A stretch of DNA of 64,000 nucleotides from Flavobacteriales bacterium (GTDB lineage Bacteria; Bacteroidota; Bacteroidia; Flavobacteriales; Flavobacteriaceae), in NCBI GenBank assembly GCA_018335925.1, contig JAGXRF010000017.1, forward strand, positions 155,857-219,856, written 5' to 3'. The stretch's first letter is position 1, and each line of letters starts with the position of its first letter. The notes under the pieces were generated by a model that did not search any database, was not told the DNA's origin, and worked only from the letters and a program-made list of their open reading frames with translations. This document shows, piece by piece, positions 17,137 to 25,407 of this stretch. The position numbers and the translations under genes were made by a program.

Positions 17137-18762
17137 ATGTTAAAAGGTTTTTTTCAAGTACCTAAAGCAATCAACGAACCTGTAAAATCTTACGCTCCTG
17201 GAACTCCCGAAAGAGAGGCAGTGCTCAACACGTATCGCGAAATGTGGCAAGAAAAAATTGACGTGCCATTATACATAGGTAAAGAAACCATTCGCACCAA
17301 CAAAACTGCAAGCATGCATCCTCCTCACGACCATCAACATCAAGTAGGAGTATACCATTTGGCAGAAAAACACCATATTGAACAAGCCATTGATGCAGCT
17401 TTAGAAGCTCGCAAACAATGGGCTGCCATGAGTTGGGAAAACAGAGCTTCGATATTTTTAAAAGCAGCGGAATTATTGGCAGGACCTTACAGAGCCAAAA
17501 TCAATGCTGCTACCATGATTGCCCAATCCAAAACCATTCACCAAGCAGAAATTGATGCTGCTTGCGAAATGATTGATTTTTTAAGATACAATGTGCAATA
17601 CATGACCCAAATTTATGCTGACCAACCTAACTCCGATTCAACCACATGGAACCGAGTAGAATATAGACCATTGGAAGGATTTGTGTATGCCATTACCCCG
17701 TTTAACTTTACTGCTATTTCCGGAAATTTACCTACTTCTGCTGCCATGATGGGGAATGTGGTAATTTGGAAACCTGCTGCTACCCAAGTGTACTCAGCCA
17801 GAGTATTGATGGAAGTTTTTTTAGAAGCCGGATTGCCAATGGGTGTCATCAATATGGTAATGGGTAACTCGTCAATGATTTCGGAGGTTTTATTAAACAA
17901 CCCTCATTTGGCAGGAGTTCATTTTACTGGTTCTACTGAGGTGTTTAATGATATTTGGAAAACCATCGGAAATAACATTTCTACCTACAAAACCTACCCT
18001 AGAATTGTGGGAGAAACTGGAGGAAAAGATTTCATCTTAGCACATCCATCTGCCAATGTAAAACAAGTGGTGACAGGAATTGTAAGAGGTGGTTTTGAAT
18101 TTCAAGGACAAAAATGTAGTGCTGCATCCAGAGTTTATTTACCGAAAAGCATGTGGGTAGAAGCAAAAAGCTTGCTAGAAACCGACATCCAATCCATTAA
18201 AATGGGCTCACCGGAAGATATGAATAACTTTTTTACTGCGGTGATTTCAGAAACCTCATTCAACAAATTAGCCGGATATATCGATAGAGCCAAACAAGAT
18301 GCAGATGCAGAGGTAATTATTGGTGGGAATTACGACAAATCCAAAGGTTATTTTATCGAACCAACTGTGATATTAACGTCTAACCCAAAATATGTTACCA
18401 TGGAAACCGAACTATTTGGGCCTGTGGTGACCATTTATGTGTATGACGATAGCCAATGGAAAGAAACCTTACAATTGGTAGACGAAACCTCGGCTTATGC
18501 TTTAACCGGAGCCATATTTAGTCAAGATCGTTATGCAGTGGAAGAAGCTACCGTTGCTTTGCAAAATGCAGCAGGAAATTTTTATATCAACGACAAACCA
18601 ACTGGTGCGGTAGTAGGAATGCAACCATTTGGAGGAGCCAGAGCTTCCGGAACAAATGATAAAGCTGGAAGTGCTCAAAACTTATTGCGTTGGGTATCGG
18701 TAAGAACCATCAAAGAAACCTTTGTTACTCCAACAGATTACAGATATCCATTCCTTGGATAA
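17137..18762 (+). CDS. pruA: 1-pyrroline-5-carboxylate dehydrogenase
   Basis: 541 residues. It oxidises glutamate-gamma-semialdehyde (from proline) to glutamate with NAD+. It is a stand-alone P5C dehydrogenase, without the proline dehydrogenase domain. Aldehyde dehydrogenase residues: nucleophile Cys327 in FQGQKCSAAS, general-base Glu293 in VGETGGKD, cofactor-binding TPFNFTAISGNLP and FTGSTEVF, and the C-terminal GGARASGTNDKAG block. The C-terminus RTIKETFVTPTDYRYPFLG is typical of the family in Bacteroidota. A hairpin terminator follows 60 bases after the stop. Confidence 0.96.
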   Translation: MLKGFFQVPKAINEPVKSYAPGTPEREAVLNTYREMWQEKIDVPLYIGKETIRTNKTASMHPPHDHQHQVGVYHLAEKHHIEQAIDAALEARKQWAAMSWENRASIFLKAAELLAGPYRAKINAATMIAQSKTIHQAEIDAACEMIDFLRYNVQYMTQIYADQPNSDSTTWNRVEYRPLEGFVYAITPFNFTAISGNLPTSAAMMGNVVIWKPAATQVYSARVLMEVFLEAGLPMGVINMVMGNSSMISEVLLNNPHLAGVHFTGSTEVFNDIWKTIGNNISTYKTYPRIVGETGGKDFILAHPSANVKQVVTGIVRGGFEFQGQKCSAASRVYLPKSMWVEAKSLLETDIQSIKMGSPEDMNNFFTAVISETSFNKLAGYIDRAKQDADAEVIIGGNYDKSKGYFIEPTVILTSNPKYVTMETELFGPVVTIYVYDDSQWKETLQLVDETSAYALTGAIFSQDRYAVEEATVALQNAAGNFYINDKPTGAVVGMQPFGGARASGTNDKAGSAQNLLRWVSVRTIKETFVTPTDYRYPFLG

Positions 18763-18821
18763 AGGAACTAAAATTTTAAAAGAAATCTAAAAGCATACAT
18801 TTTAGAAACCTAATTTTAACC

Positions 18822-18861
18822 AAAAGGTTAGTAAACTCAAAAAAGTTCTCTAACCTTTTTT
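18822..18861 (+). terminator. Intrinsic terminator after pruA
   Basis: Arms AAAAGGTTAG (18822-18831) and CTAACCTTTT (18850-18859) pair over 10 bp with an 18-base loop and continue into T. It lies only 16 bases before the ATG of the thioesterase gene. Confidence 0.85.
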
Positions 18862-18877
18862 ATTGGAACAAAACATC

Positions 18878-19408
18878 ATGTTATACTGGATTTTTCAAAG
18901 TTATTACCGTAAAAACCAAAAACCAAAAGCACAATTGTTGGATCGGGTAAAAATGACCCAAAGCGTATCATTTAAAGATTTAGATATTTACCAACATGTA
19001 AATAATGCTCGTTATTTAAACAAATATGAAATTGCTCGTTGGCATTTTTGTATCCAAACCGGGTTGACCAAATTTTTATTAGAACAACGCATACAATTTA
19101 TTGTGGTAGGGGCCGAATTATCTTACATAAAAGAATTGAAGTGGAGAGAGAAATTTCAAATCCACACCCAACTAGTTGGAGCAGATGATAAATATGTTTA
19201 CTTTGAGCAAACCATACACAGCAACGGAAAAATCAAAAACCACGGCATGTTTAAAGTACTTTTTTTACAAAAGAAAAACAAACTAAGTCCTGCTGAAATA
19301 TTTCAAATGATGGGAGTAAACAATCCCCCACCCCAATTACCAGCTCATTTTGAAGCATGGCAAAAAACCATCCAAGAAAAGAAACAATACACGAAATCGT
19401 TAGCGTAA
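18878..19408 (+). CDS. Acyl-CoA thioesterase-like hotdog-fold protein (4HBT type)
   Basis: 176 residues from ATG 18878 (MLYWIFQSYYRKNQ); a TTG at 18863 in the same frame lies inside the terminator tail and is less likely. The hotdog signature is VSFKDLDIYQHVNNARYLNKYEIARW, with the Asp/His/Asn positions used by 4-hydroxybenzoyl-CoA thioesterase relatives. Substrate is probably a fatty acyl thioester, but the N-terminal hydrophobic stretch resembles THEM6-like proteins whose activity is uncertain. It begins just behind the pruA terminator with no TAnnTTTG box in the 16-base gap. Confidence 0.82.
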   Translation: MLYWIFQSYYRKNQKPKAQLLDRVKMTQSVSFKDLDIYQHVNNARYLNKYEIARWHFCIQTGLTKFLLEQRIQFIVVGAELSYIKELKWREKFQIHTQLVGADDKYVYFEQTIHSNGKIKNHGMFKVLFLQKKNKLSPAEIFQMMGVNNPPPQLPAHFEAWQKTIQEKKQYTKSLA

Positions 19409-19437
19409 AAAACAAAATGGTTTCCATGTAATTCTCT

Positions 19438-19445
19438 TAAATTTG
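19438..19445 (+). promoter_or_regulatory. -7 promoter element for gpmI
   Basis: TAAATTTG, exact TAnnTTTG, 25 bases before the gpmI ATG. Confidence 0.55.
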
Positions 19446-19470
19446 TACTTCATTAAACACCTATCGCATC

Positions 19471-20988
19471 ATGCAAAAAAAAGTTCTTTTGATGATTTTA
19501 GATGGCTGGGGACACTCCCCTGACCCTTCTGTTTCTGCTGTTGATCAAGCAAATACTCCATTTATAGACAGCTTGTACCAAAACTACCCAAGTGCTACCC
19601 TTAGAACAGATGGTTTGCATGTAGGATTGCCAGATGGTCAAATGGGTAATTCAGAAGTAGGACACATGAACTTAGGTGCCGGTAGAATTGTATATCAAGA
19701 ATTAACTCGCATTAATTTGGCTTTACAAAACCAAACTTTAGCCAAAGAAAAAAGTTTGCAAGATGCTTTTTCTTATGCCAAAGACAACCATAAAAAAGTA
19801 CACTTTTTAGGATTGGTTTCCAACGGTGGCGTTCACTCTCATATTAGCCATTTAAAAGGTTTGGTAGAAGCTGCCCACCAATTTGGTTTAACAGATTGTT
19901 ATTTACATGCTTTTACTGATGGAAGAGACGTTGACCCAAAAGCTTCGTTACAAGATTTACAAGAATTGTTGCCAGTTTTAGAAAAGAACCAAACCAAATT
20001 GGCAAGTTTGATAGGCAGATATTATGCCATGGATAGAGACAAGCGATGGGAACGTGTGAAATTAGCATACGATTTATTGGTACATGGCAAAGGAACCCCA
20101 ACCAAAGATATTTTAAAATCTGTGCAAGAGAGTTATGACAACCAAATTACTGATGAATTTATTGCTCCATTGGTAATAACCAATGAACAGCAACAGCCAT
20201 TGGCTACCATTGCACCGGATGATGTAGTGATTTTCTTTAATTTTAGAACCGACAGAGGAAGAGAACTTACAGAAGTATTGAGTCAAAAAGATTTTCCGGA
20301 ATTTGACATGAAAGCTTTGCCTTTGTATTATGTTACCATGACCAATTACGATGAAACGTATCAAAATGTGAAGGTAATTTACAACAAAGACAACCTGACC
20401 AATACCATTGGTGAGGTAATTTCCAATGCTGGTAAAAAACAAATTCGCATTGCTGAAACCGAAAAATATCCGCACGTTACGTTCTTTTTTTCAGGTGGAA
20501 GAGAAGAAACTTTTGAAGGGGAGACTCGAATTTTAAGAGCTTCTCCAAAAGTAGCCACCTACGATTTAAAGCCTGAAATGAGTGCTTATGAACTTAGGGA
20601 TGCTCTATTACCTGAATTAGCAAATGAAACTGCTGATTTTATTTGTTTGAATTTTGCCAACGGAGATATGGTTGGCCATACCGGAGTGATGGAAGCTGCC
20701 ATACAAGCATGTGAAGCGGTAGATGTTTGCGTAAAAGATTTGATTGAAACCGCATTAGCCCATCAATATACTACGATTGTAATTGCAGACCATGGCAATT
20801 GTGAAACCATGAAAAATCCGGATGGGAGTCCGAATACGGCACACACCACCAATCCGGTTCCGATTATTGTGGTAGACAACGAAATTAAGGAGGTAAAATC
20901 GGGAGTTTTAGGAAATATTGCTCCCACCATTTTGCATTTAATGGGAATTGAAAAACCTGAGGAAATGGATTTGGAGAGCTTGGTGTAG
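19471..20988 (+). CDS. gpmI: 2,3-bisphosphoglycerate-independent phosphoglycerate mutase
   Basis: 505 residues. It interconverts 3- and 2-phosphoglycerate in glycolysis and gluconeogenesis with two Mn2+ ions. Metal/active-site features: Asp11 in LMILDGWGHS, the phosphorylated Ser61 in MGNSEVGHMNLGAG, HAFTDGRDVDP, YYAMDRDKRWERV, and the C-terminal FANGDMVGHTGVMEAAIQACEAVD and IADHGNCE metal ligands. Length matches the usual 505-515. It has its own promoter element and is followed by the structured element at 21034-21176. Confidence 0.97.
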   Translation: MQKKVLLMILDGWGHSPDPSVSAVDQANTPFIDSLYQNYPSATLRTDGLHVGLPDGQMGNSEVGHMNLGAGRIVYQELTRINLALQNQTLAKEKSLQDAFSYAKDNHKKVHFLGLVSNGGVHSHISHLKGLVEAAHQFGLTDCYLHAFTDGRDVDPKASLQDLQELLPVLEKNQTKLASLIGRYYAMDRDKRWERVKLAYDLLVHGKGTPTKDILKSVQESYDNQITDEFIAPLVITNEQQQPLATIAPDDVVIFFNFRTDRGRELTEVLSQKDFPEFDMKALPLYYVTMTNYDETYQNVKVIYNKDNLTNTIGEVISNAGKKQIRIAETEKYPHVTFFFSGGREETFEGETRILRASPKVATYDLKPEMSAYELRDALLPELANETADFICLNFANGDMVGHTGVMEAAIQACEAVDVCVKDLIETALAHQYTTIVIADHGNCETMKNPDGSPNTAHTTNPVPIIVVDNEIKEVKSGVLGNIAPTILHLMGIEKPEEMDLESLV

Positions 20989-21010
20989 AATCATACATTA
21001 TCTCATTCGC

Positions 21011-21032
21011 TAATTAGCTAATTATCTAATTA
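21011..21032 (+). repeat. Short A/T repeat block (CTAATTA units)
   Basis: The segment contains three spaced CTAATTA-like units (TAATTAGC, TAATTATC, TAATTACC). It immediately precedes the structured element. No function is seen. Confidence 0.5.
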
Positions 21033-21033
21033 C

Positions 21034-21176
21034 CCTAGCCCTGATGGCAGTGGCAGCCTTGTGCAGACAAATGTTTGTTTTTGTTGGTTGTACCAAGCGA
21101 CCAACGGAAGCTTGGTAAAGCCTTACAAAAACTGCATTTGGCAAACAAGCTAGAACGGACAGCAGGAATTAGCTTC
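21034..21176 (+). ncRNA. Structured intergenic element of flavobacterial repeat type
   Basis: A 143-bp segment between the convergent gpmI and DUF5916 genes. It begins CCTAGCCCTGATGGCAG and ends GGACAGCAGGAATTAGCTTC; I recall such paired end sequences around a variable stem as a common flavobacterial intergenic repeat, possibly the structured-RNA class called Flavo-1, but I could not verify the name. Nested perfect pairings are visible: TGTTTG (21072-21077) with CAAACA (21142-21147), GTTTTTGT (21077-21084) with ACAAAAAC (21125-21132), and TACCAAGC (21091-21098) with GCTTGGTA (21110-21117). CCTG and CAGG near the ends can close the base. Strand given is that of the recalled consensus; there is no open reading frame. 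Confidence 0.65.
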
Positions 21177-21189
21177 AAAAAAAGAAAAA

Positions 21190-23586
21190 TTAGGTTTTGG
21201 ATTTGAGCCATTTTTTAGCTTTTTCGTATTCTAAAAAGTAGCGAATGCTAACCGAAAAAGTGTGGTTTAAATTATTCTCGAACAGATTACTGAAATTTTG
21301 TCCGAAATTATAGTTGGCTTCATTGATAAATTGATTGCCGGTGTTGCGATACAAAAACGACATTTGACTTCCGGGTGCAAACCACCAAACATAGGAAAAG
21401 TCTAAATTCCACAACCCAAAATTATTGTCTCTATTTCGGTCAAAAGCGATAGGGGCAAAAGTACCATTTGGCAACAAAACCAAATAATCGTTGTTTTGTA
21501 CCACCGACCAATAATGACGCACGGATAAGTTAAAGGTCATGTCTTGGTTGATTCCGTATTTTGCGGTTACTGTTTGGGTATACGTATCGCGATCACGCAA
21601 TCCTAAAATTACTTGTTGGTTTTGAAAGCCTGTCCACCCTACATCGTTAAACTGTTTGTTGAAATTAAAACGATAAATCACATTTAATTTATCGCTAAAA
21701 CGATACCTTGGTGAGATGGAGTAGTTCCAATTGGATCGATTTTCTTGGTCAAAATAATTGAAACTAAAATTCAAATCCAAAGCAAACTTACGGTTGTAAT
21801 TACTGGAAAAAGAATACCATGTCCCCCAATTTTTTGGCACAATTAAAAATCGGCCCTCTACCCTTGGATCATAATAATCGTAGGTATCGGTTGGTGCTAC
21901 ATAGCCTCCAAAACCAAAATAGTCATTCTTTAAAGTAGTGGAGTTGATATTTAATCCAAGTGTACTTTCTTGAGGCTTTCCGGTTTCTTTGTTGTATTGA
22001 AAATAATGGTATGTATTGGCACTAAAAGAGTTAAAAATTTTGGTAGGATTTAAAATTCGATAGTTCAAATTCAAATTACCTTCGGTATAATTGGTAATAA
22101 AATTTATACCCAAATCGTTGATGTCGTAATCTTTGGTCATGCTTGATAGGTAAGCATTGTAACGAAATTTACCATAGGTTTTACCAAAATAGGATTCCCA
22201 ATGCACCCCGCTTTTACTTTCCAGTCCATATTGGCTACTCATTTTTACACTACCTCCGTAATTATAAGTATTCTTTTTGGTGTTCAAATCGGCCAAAACT
22301 CCTAAAACATTGGCATCTCTAAAATGTCCGGATCGTGTCACATTGGTATTGATTACCGTTACGGAGGAATTCTGGTTAAAACGTTGGTCAAAAACAGTAA
22401 CATTAAAATTAGTTAAAGGCTCCACCACTTCTGATCGAATTTCACCGGTATCTTCATTCTCAATCAAAACCTCCGTTCTTTCGGTAATGGCATTTAAAAA
22501 TCCTATCCCCAAGCCATCTTTTCCTCTTCCGGAAATTTTAGTGGCATTAATCATGTTTACAGCACTCGGAAAGTATTGCACTTTTTCGTTTTCGGCTACA
22601 TTAGGAAATTGTGTTGGAGGTCCACCAATTCTTCTGGTGTACAACAAACCTCCCTTGTTAAACAAATCGGTTCCTTCGGTAAAAAACGGACGGTTTTCGT
22701 TAAATTGCTGTTCAAATGGACCTAAATTTAAAATCACATTATCAAAAGCAGCTTGTCCGAAATCGGGCACCAATACAGCATCTAAAGTATACGCATCATT
22801 GATCCCGTATTTTACATCCATACCGGCTTTAAACAAAGAAGATTGGTTATTTCCTAGTATGCTGTGATAGCCGGAAGTATAAGGAATAAAAAACAATCGC
22901 AATGGTGGTTGGATATTAGAAATTCCTTTCAAAACTCCAGCTTGACGAATGATGCCTCCTTTTTTTAAATCGATGTGGTTCCAAGTGTACTTATATCGCA
23001 ATCTGCGGAATTCTCGTAAAAAGTTCAGTCCCCATACTTGGTCTTTTTCTACCGAAAACCGAAGAGCTGCATAGGGAATTTTCATTTCTATCACCCAACC
23101 AAAATCGGTAATTTTTACAGCACTTTTCCAAATGCCATCCCATGAAAAATCCTCTCCACCAGCTTCTAAAGCAACTGCATCCATTTGTGTTCCGGCTGCA
23201 CTTACAAAAAATCGGAAATCTTGCTGACCATCATTAAATCCGTTGATAAAAACCCCAAAGTGATCGGAAGTAGCAAAGCGATCTCGTTGGGTAATTTCCT
23301 TCATTATTTTATTGGGTTCACTATCGTATAAAATAGCTCCAATATAAATGGCTTCGTCATCGTATAAAATTTTTACTTCGGTTCTGTTTTCTTTAGGCTC
23401 TTCTACTCCATTATCTGGTTCAAACATCACAAAATTAGTGGCAACAGAAAGGTGGTTCCATGCTTCTTCTTCTAAAACTCCATCAATACTAATAGGTTGT
23501 TGAATACGTTTGGCTACCAATTCTTTTTTGTTGTTTTGGGCCAACATTCCTATAGTGAAAAACAAAAAGATGAAAATTCGATACAT
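21190..23586 (-). CDS. CBM9-like/DUF5916 outer-membrane protein
   Basis: 798 residues with a signal peptide (MYRIFIFLFFTIGMLAQ). Residues about 25-205 resemble a family-9 carbohydrate-binding-like domain (IQQPISIDGVLEEEAWNHL, LYDDEAIYIGAILYDSEPNKI, GWVIEMKIPYAALRF). The rest is DUF5916, rich in alternating aromatic/polar beta strands such as DLNFSFNYFDQENRSNWNYSISPRYRF, and resembles a beta-barrel; the C-terminus NHTFSVSIRYFLEYEKAKKWLKSKT fits an outer-membrane strand. A transport or binding role at the outer membrane is inferred. It is not a SusC: no TonB plug motifs are visible. Promoter TACTTTTG at 23604-23611. Confidence 0.82.
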   Translation of the reverse strand: MYRIFIFLFFTIGMLAQNNKKELVAKRIQQPISIDGVLEEEAWNHLSVATNFVMFEPDNGVEEPKENRTEVKILYDDEAIYIGAILYDSEPNKIMKEITQRDRFATSDHFGVFINGFNDGQQDFRFFVSAAGTQMDAVALEAGGEDFSWDGIWKSAVKITDFGWVIEMKIPYAALRFSVEKDQVWGLNFLREFRRLRYKYTWNHIDLKKGGIIRQAGVLKGISNIQPPLRLFFIPYTSGYHSILGNNQSSLFKAGMDVKYGINDAYTLDAVLVPDFGQAAFDNVILNLGPFEQQFNENRPFFTEGTDLFNKGGLLYTRRIGGPPTQFPNVAENEKVQYFPSAVNMINATKISGRGKDGLGIGFLNAITERTEVLIENEDTGEIRSEVVEPLTNFNVTVFDQRFNQNSSVTVINTNVTRSGHFRDANVLGVLADLNTKKNTYNYGGSVKMSSQYGLESKSGVHWESYFGKTYGKFRYNAYLSSMTKDYDINDLGINFITNYTEGNLNLNYRILNPTKIFNSFSANTYHYFQYNKETGKPQESTLGLNINSTTLKNDYFGFGGYVAPTDTYDYYDPRVEGRFLIVPKNWGTWYSFSSNYNRKFALDLNFSFNYFDQENRSNWNYSISPRYRFSDKLNVIYRFNFNKQFNDVGWTGFQNQQVILGLRDRDTYTQTVTAKYGINQDMTFNLSVRHYWSVVQNNDYLVLLPNGTFAPIAFDRNRDNNFGLWNLDFSYVWWFAPGSQMSFLYRNTGNQFINEANYNFGQNFSNLFENNLNHTFSVSIRYFLEYEKAKKWLKSKT

Positions 23587-23603
23587 TCGTAAAAATAAAG
23601 CCC

Positions 23604-23611
23604 CAAAAGTA
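23604..23611 (-). promoter_or_regulatory. -7 promoter element for the DUF5916 gene
   Basis: Minus-strand TACTTTTG, exact TAnnTTTG, 17 bases before the ATG at 23586. Confidence 0.6.
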
Positions 23612-23649
23612 GATTTTTTGATAGAGGTAGAAGTAAAATTAAATTTAAT

Positions 23650-24081
23650 TTAAGAATTCCATGAACGAAACATCACCACATGAGGGCCAATTCCAACAAC
23701 TTCAAAAATATCTCCAATGGGTTTGTATCCTAACTTCTCGTAAAATACTCTGGCAGAAATTCGGGCATTGAACCAAATGACTTTGGGAGAAGGCAATTCT
23801 TTTTCGATAAAGTGCACTAGTTGAGCACCTATTTTTTTGCCTTGAAATTCAGGCAATACAGCCATCCCTCGTAATTGAAAACAATTTTCATTTGGCCAAT
23901 TATCATGTGATGAATGTAAAATGGTAGCCACACCAATGATTTTTCCATTTTCAAAAAAACCGAAATGTTGTGTGGTGGGCAAATCATCTCCGTCAAAACG
24001 ACAAGTTTCTATAGGCTTTCCGGGTCGTAATACCGGATGACGAACCACATAAGTATCTTGAGAAGATATTTTTCGAATCAT
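23650..24081 (-). CDS. GNAT-family N-acetyltransferase
   Basis: 143 residues. The acetyl-CoA-binding motif A is visible in LRGMAVLPEFQGKKIGAQLVHFIEKEL (R/Q-x-x-G-x-G/A variant), with VIWFNARISARVFYEKLGYKPIGDIFEVVGIGPHVVMF completing the fold. Close to the small ElaA/YitI-like GNAT group. Substrate unknown. Divergent from tRNA-Gly and downstream of nothing on its own strand, so probably monocistronic. Confidence 0.88.
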   Translation of the reverse strand: MIRKISSQDTYVVRHPVLRPGKPIETCRFDGDDLPTTQHFGFFENGKIIGVATILHSSHDNWPNENCFQLRGMAVLPEFQGKKIGAQLVHFIEKELPSPKVIWFNARISARVFYEKLGYKPIGDIFEVVGIGPHVVMFRSWNS

Positions 24082-24158
24082 GGTAATTGGCTAAAATACT
24101 GATAATAAATGTACTTTTTAAATTTTCGTTGAAAGAGAAAATTTTTTTTGAAAAAATG

Positions 24159-24191
24159 TTTGCATCAAAGATAAGATATTCTATATATTTG
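24159..24191 (+). promoter_or_regulatory. Promoter of tRNA-Gly
   Basis: TTTG (24159-24162) and TATATTTG (24184-24191) are separated by 21 bases, a full Bacteroidota-type promoter, 11 bases ahead of the tRNA. Confidence 0.75.
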
Positions 24192-24202
24192 CACTCACAA
24201 AT

Positions 24203-24275
<73 letters not shown>

Positions 24276-24285
24276 CTGCTAAAAG

Positions 24286-24311
24286 CCTCAAGAAAATCTT
24301 GAGGTTTTTTT
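24286..24311 (+). terminator. Intrinsic terminator after tRNA-Gly
   Basis: CCTCAAGA (24286-24293) and TCTTGAGG (24297-24304) form an 8-bp stem with an AAA loop followed by seven T. It also separates the tRNA from the converging GntR-type gene that ends at 24314. Confidence 0.93.
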
Positions 24312-24313
24312 GT

Positions 24314-25297
24314 TTATAATGAATTTCTAAGAATGATTTTGGAAGGATTGTGCACTTGAACTCTCTTTTTATTTAAAATCATTTGTGCCATAGTTTTTCC
24401 CATCAACTGAAAATCGGTGGTAATGGTAGTAATGCCTTTTTCTACAATCTTTTTTAAAGGGGTATCGTTGTACGAAATAATTCCGTAATCTTTTGATAAT
24501 ACCAAGTGATTGGCATGAGATGTTTCTACAATTTGCACCAAATCTCTATCTCTCGGAACAATAAAAACTGAATGCACTTGCAATAAATCTTCTGAAAAAT
24601 TGGGAATTACTTGATAAGGAATTTTTGTTGTTTCTGCAAACTTTACAAATCCCTCTACCATGCCAAGTGGCTCTTTTTCTTCAGGAAAAATCAACACCAA
24701 TTGTTCGTATTTTTTTAATTTCACTTGTACTTTGGTTAATGCTGCATAGATATCTACAGCAAAATCTTGATGTACTGATGCATAATCCTGCCATTCCGGT
24801 CGGGTTTGGTCTAACAAATACACTTCTTCCTTAGGCAACTTTTGGATAGAAGTTTCTATACCAATTAGATTAGATGGCATAATTACATAATCGGAATAAT
24901 TCCCGTTGGCTTCCTCTATCAAAGCCCGAAATACTTTTGGATTAAAATGATGGAAAAACACATCTACTACTACATTTTCCCCTAAATGCTGTTGCAACGA
25001 CCAATATAATTCCTCTTTAAAGGCATTTAATTCATCAAATAACACAAAAACTTTTCTTTGGGTTTCTACTTGGTAACTTTTTACAAAATAACCTTTACCT
25101 ACCACACTTTGCACAATGCCTCTTTTCTTTAAGGTTTCATAAGCCAACAAAACCGTGTCTCTGGAAACACGATAATGCATGCAACATTTGGCAACAGAAG
25201 GCAATTTTTCTCCCAATTTCCAATCTTTAGAAGCAATTGCTTGTTCTATAAATCCAACCAATTGAACGTATTTTGGCACGCCATTGTCTACAAACAT
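24314..25297 (-). CDS. GntR-type regulator with LacI-like sugar-sensing domain
   Basis: 327 residues. Residues about 1-70 form a GntR winged helix (KYVQLVGFIEQAIASKDWKLGEKLPSVAKCCMHYRVSRDTVLLAYETLKKRGIV with the GKGYFV wing). Residues about 77-327 look like a type-I periplasmic-binding-protein fold as in LacI (VFVLFDELNAFKEEL..., NYSDYVIMPSNL, VHSVFIVPRDRDLV, YGIISYNDTPLKKIVEKGITTITTDFQLMGKTMAQMILNK). The gene is divergent from the galactan operon with 110 bases between, and direct repeats there could be its operators. Likely ligand is galactose or a galacto-oligosaccharide; this is inference from context. Confidence 0.9.
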   Translation of the reverse strand: MFVDNGVPKYVQLVGFIEQAIASKDWKLGEKLPSVAKCCMHYRVSRDTVLLAYETLKKRGIVQSVVGKGYFVKSYQVETQRKVFVLFDELNAFKEELYWSLQQHLGENVVVDVFFHHFNPKVFRALIEEANGNYSDYVIMPSNLIGIETSIQKLPKEEVYLLDQTRPEWQDYASVHQDFAVDIYAALTKVQVKLKKYEQLVLIFPEEKEPLGMVEGFVKFAETTKIPYQVIPNFSEDLLQVHSVFIVPRDRDLVQIVETSHANHLVLSKDYGIISYNDTPLKKIVEKGITTITTDFQLMGKTMAQMILNKKRVQVHNPSKIILRNSL

Positions 25298-25311
25298 GAT
25301 GTGGATACTTT

Positions 25312-25357
25312 AAAAACCGGTAGGCAAGATACAAAAAAACCGGTAGGTAGTGGTAGG
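25312..25357. promoter_or_regulatory. Candidate operator repeats between regulator and galactan operon
   Basis: AAAAACCGGTAGG occurs twice, at 25312-25324 and 25335-25347, offset by 23 bp (about two helical turns). A third partial unit GGTAGG is at 25352-25357. Each full copy contains the palindrome ACCGGT. They sit just upstream of the galM -7 element, a good position for control by the divergent GntR-type protein. Confidence 0.6.
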
Positions 25358-25377
25358 TACACAAACAGAGGTTTGTC

Positions 25378-25385
25378 TATTTTTG
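25378..25385 (+). promoter_or_regulatory. -7 promoter element of the galactan operon
   Basis: TATTTTTG, exact TAnnTTTG, 22 bases before the galM TTG start. No TTG -33 box is seen at the expected distance, which suits a regulated promoter. Confidence 0.55.
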
Positions 25386-25407
25386 AATATCCACTAAAAC
25401 CATACCC

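Noticed and set aside
22277..22867. 196-codon open frame on the plus strand inside the DUF5916 gene
   Set aside because: It lies wholly opposite a well-supported outer-membrane protein gene, has no family motifs and no promoter; a shadow frame.
24286..24311. Riboswitch or leader element for a downstream gene
   Set aside because: No gene on the plus strand starts after it until 25408; the short stem with AAA loop and T7 is a plain terminator for the tRNA.
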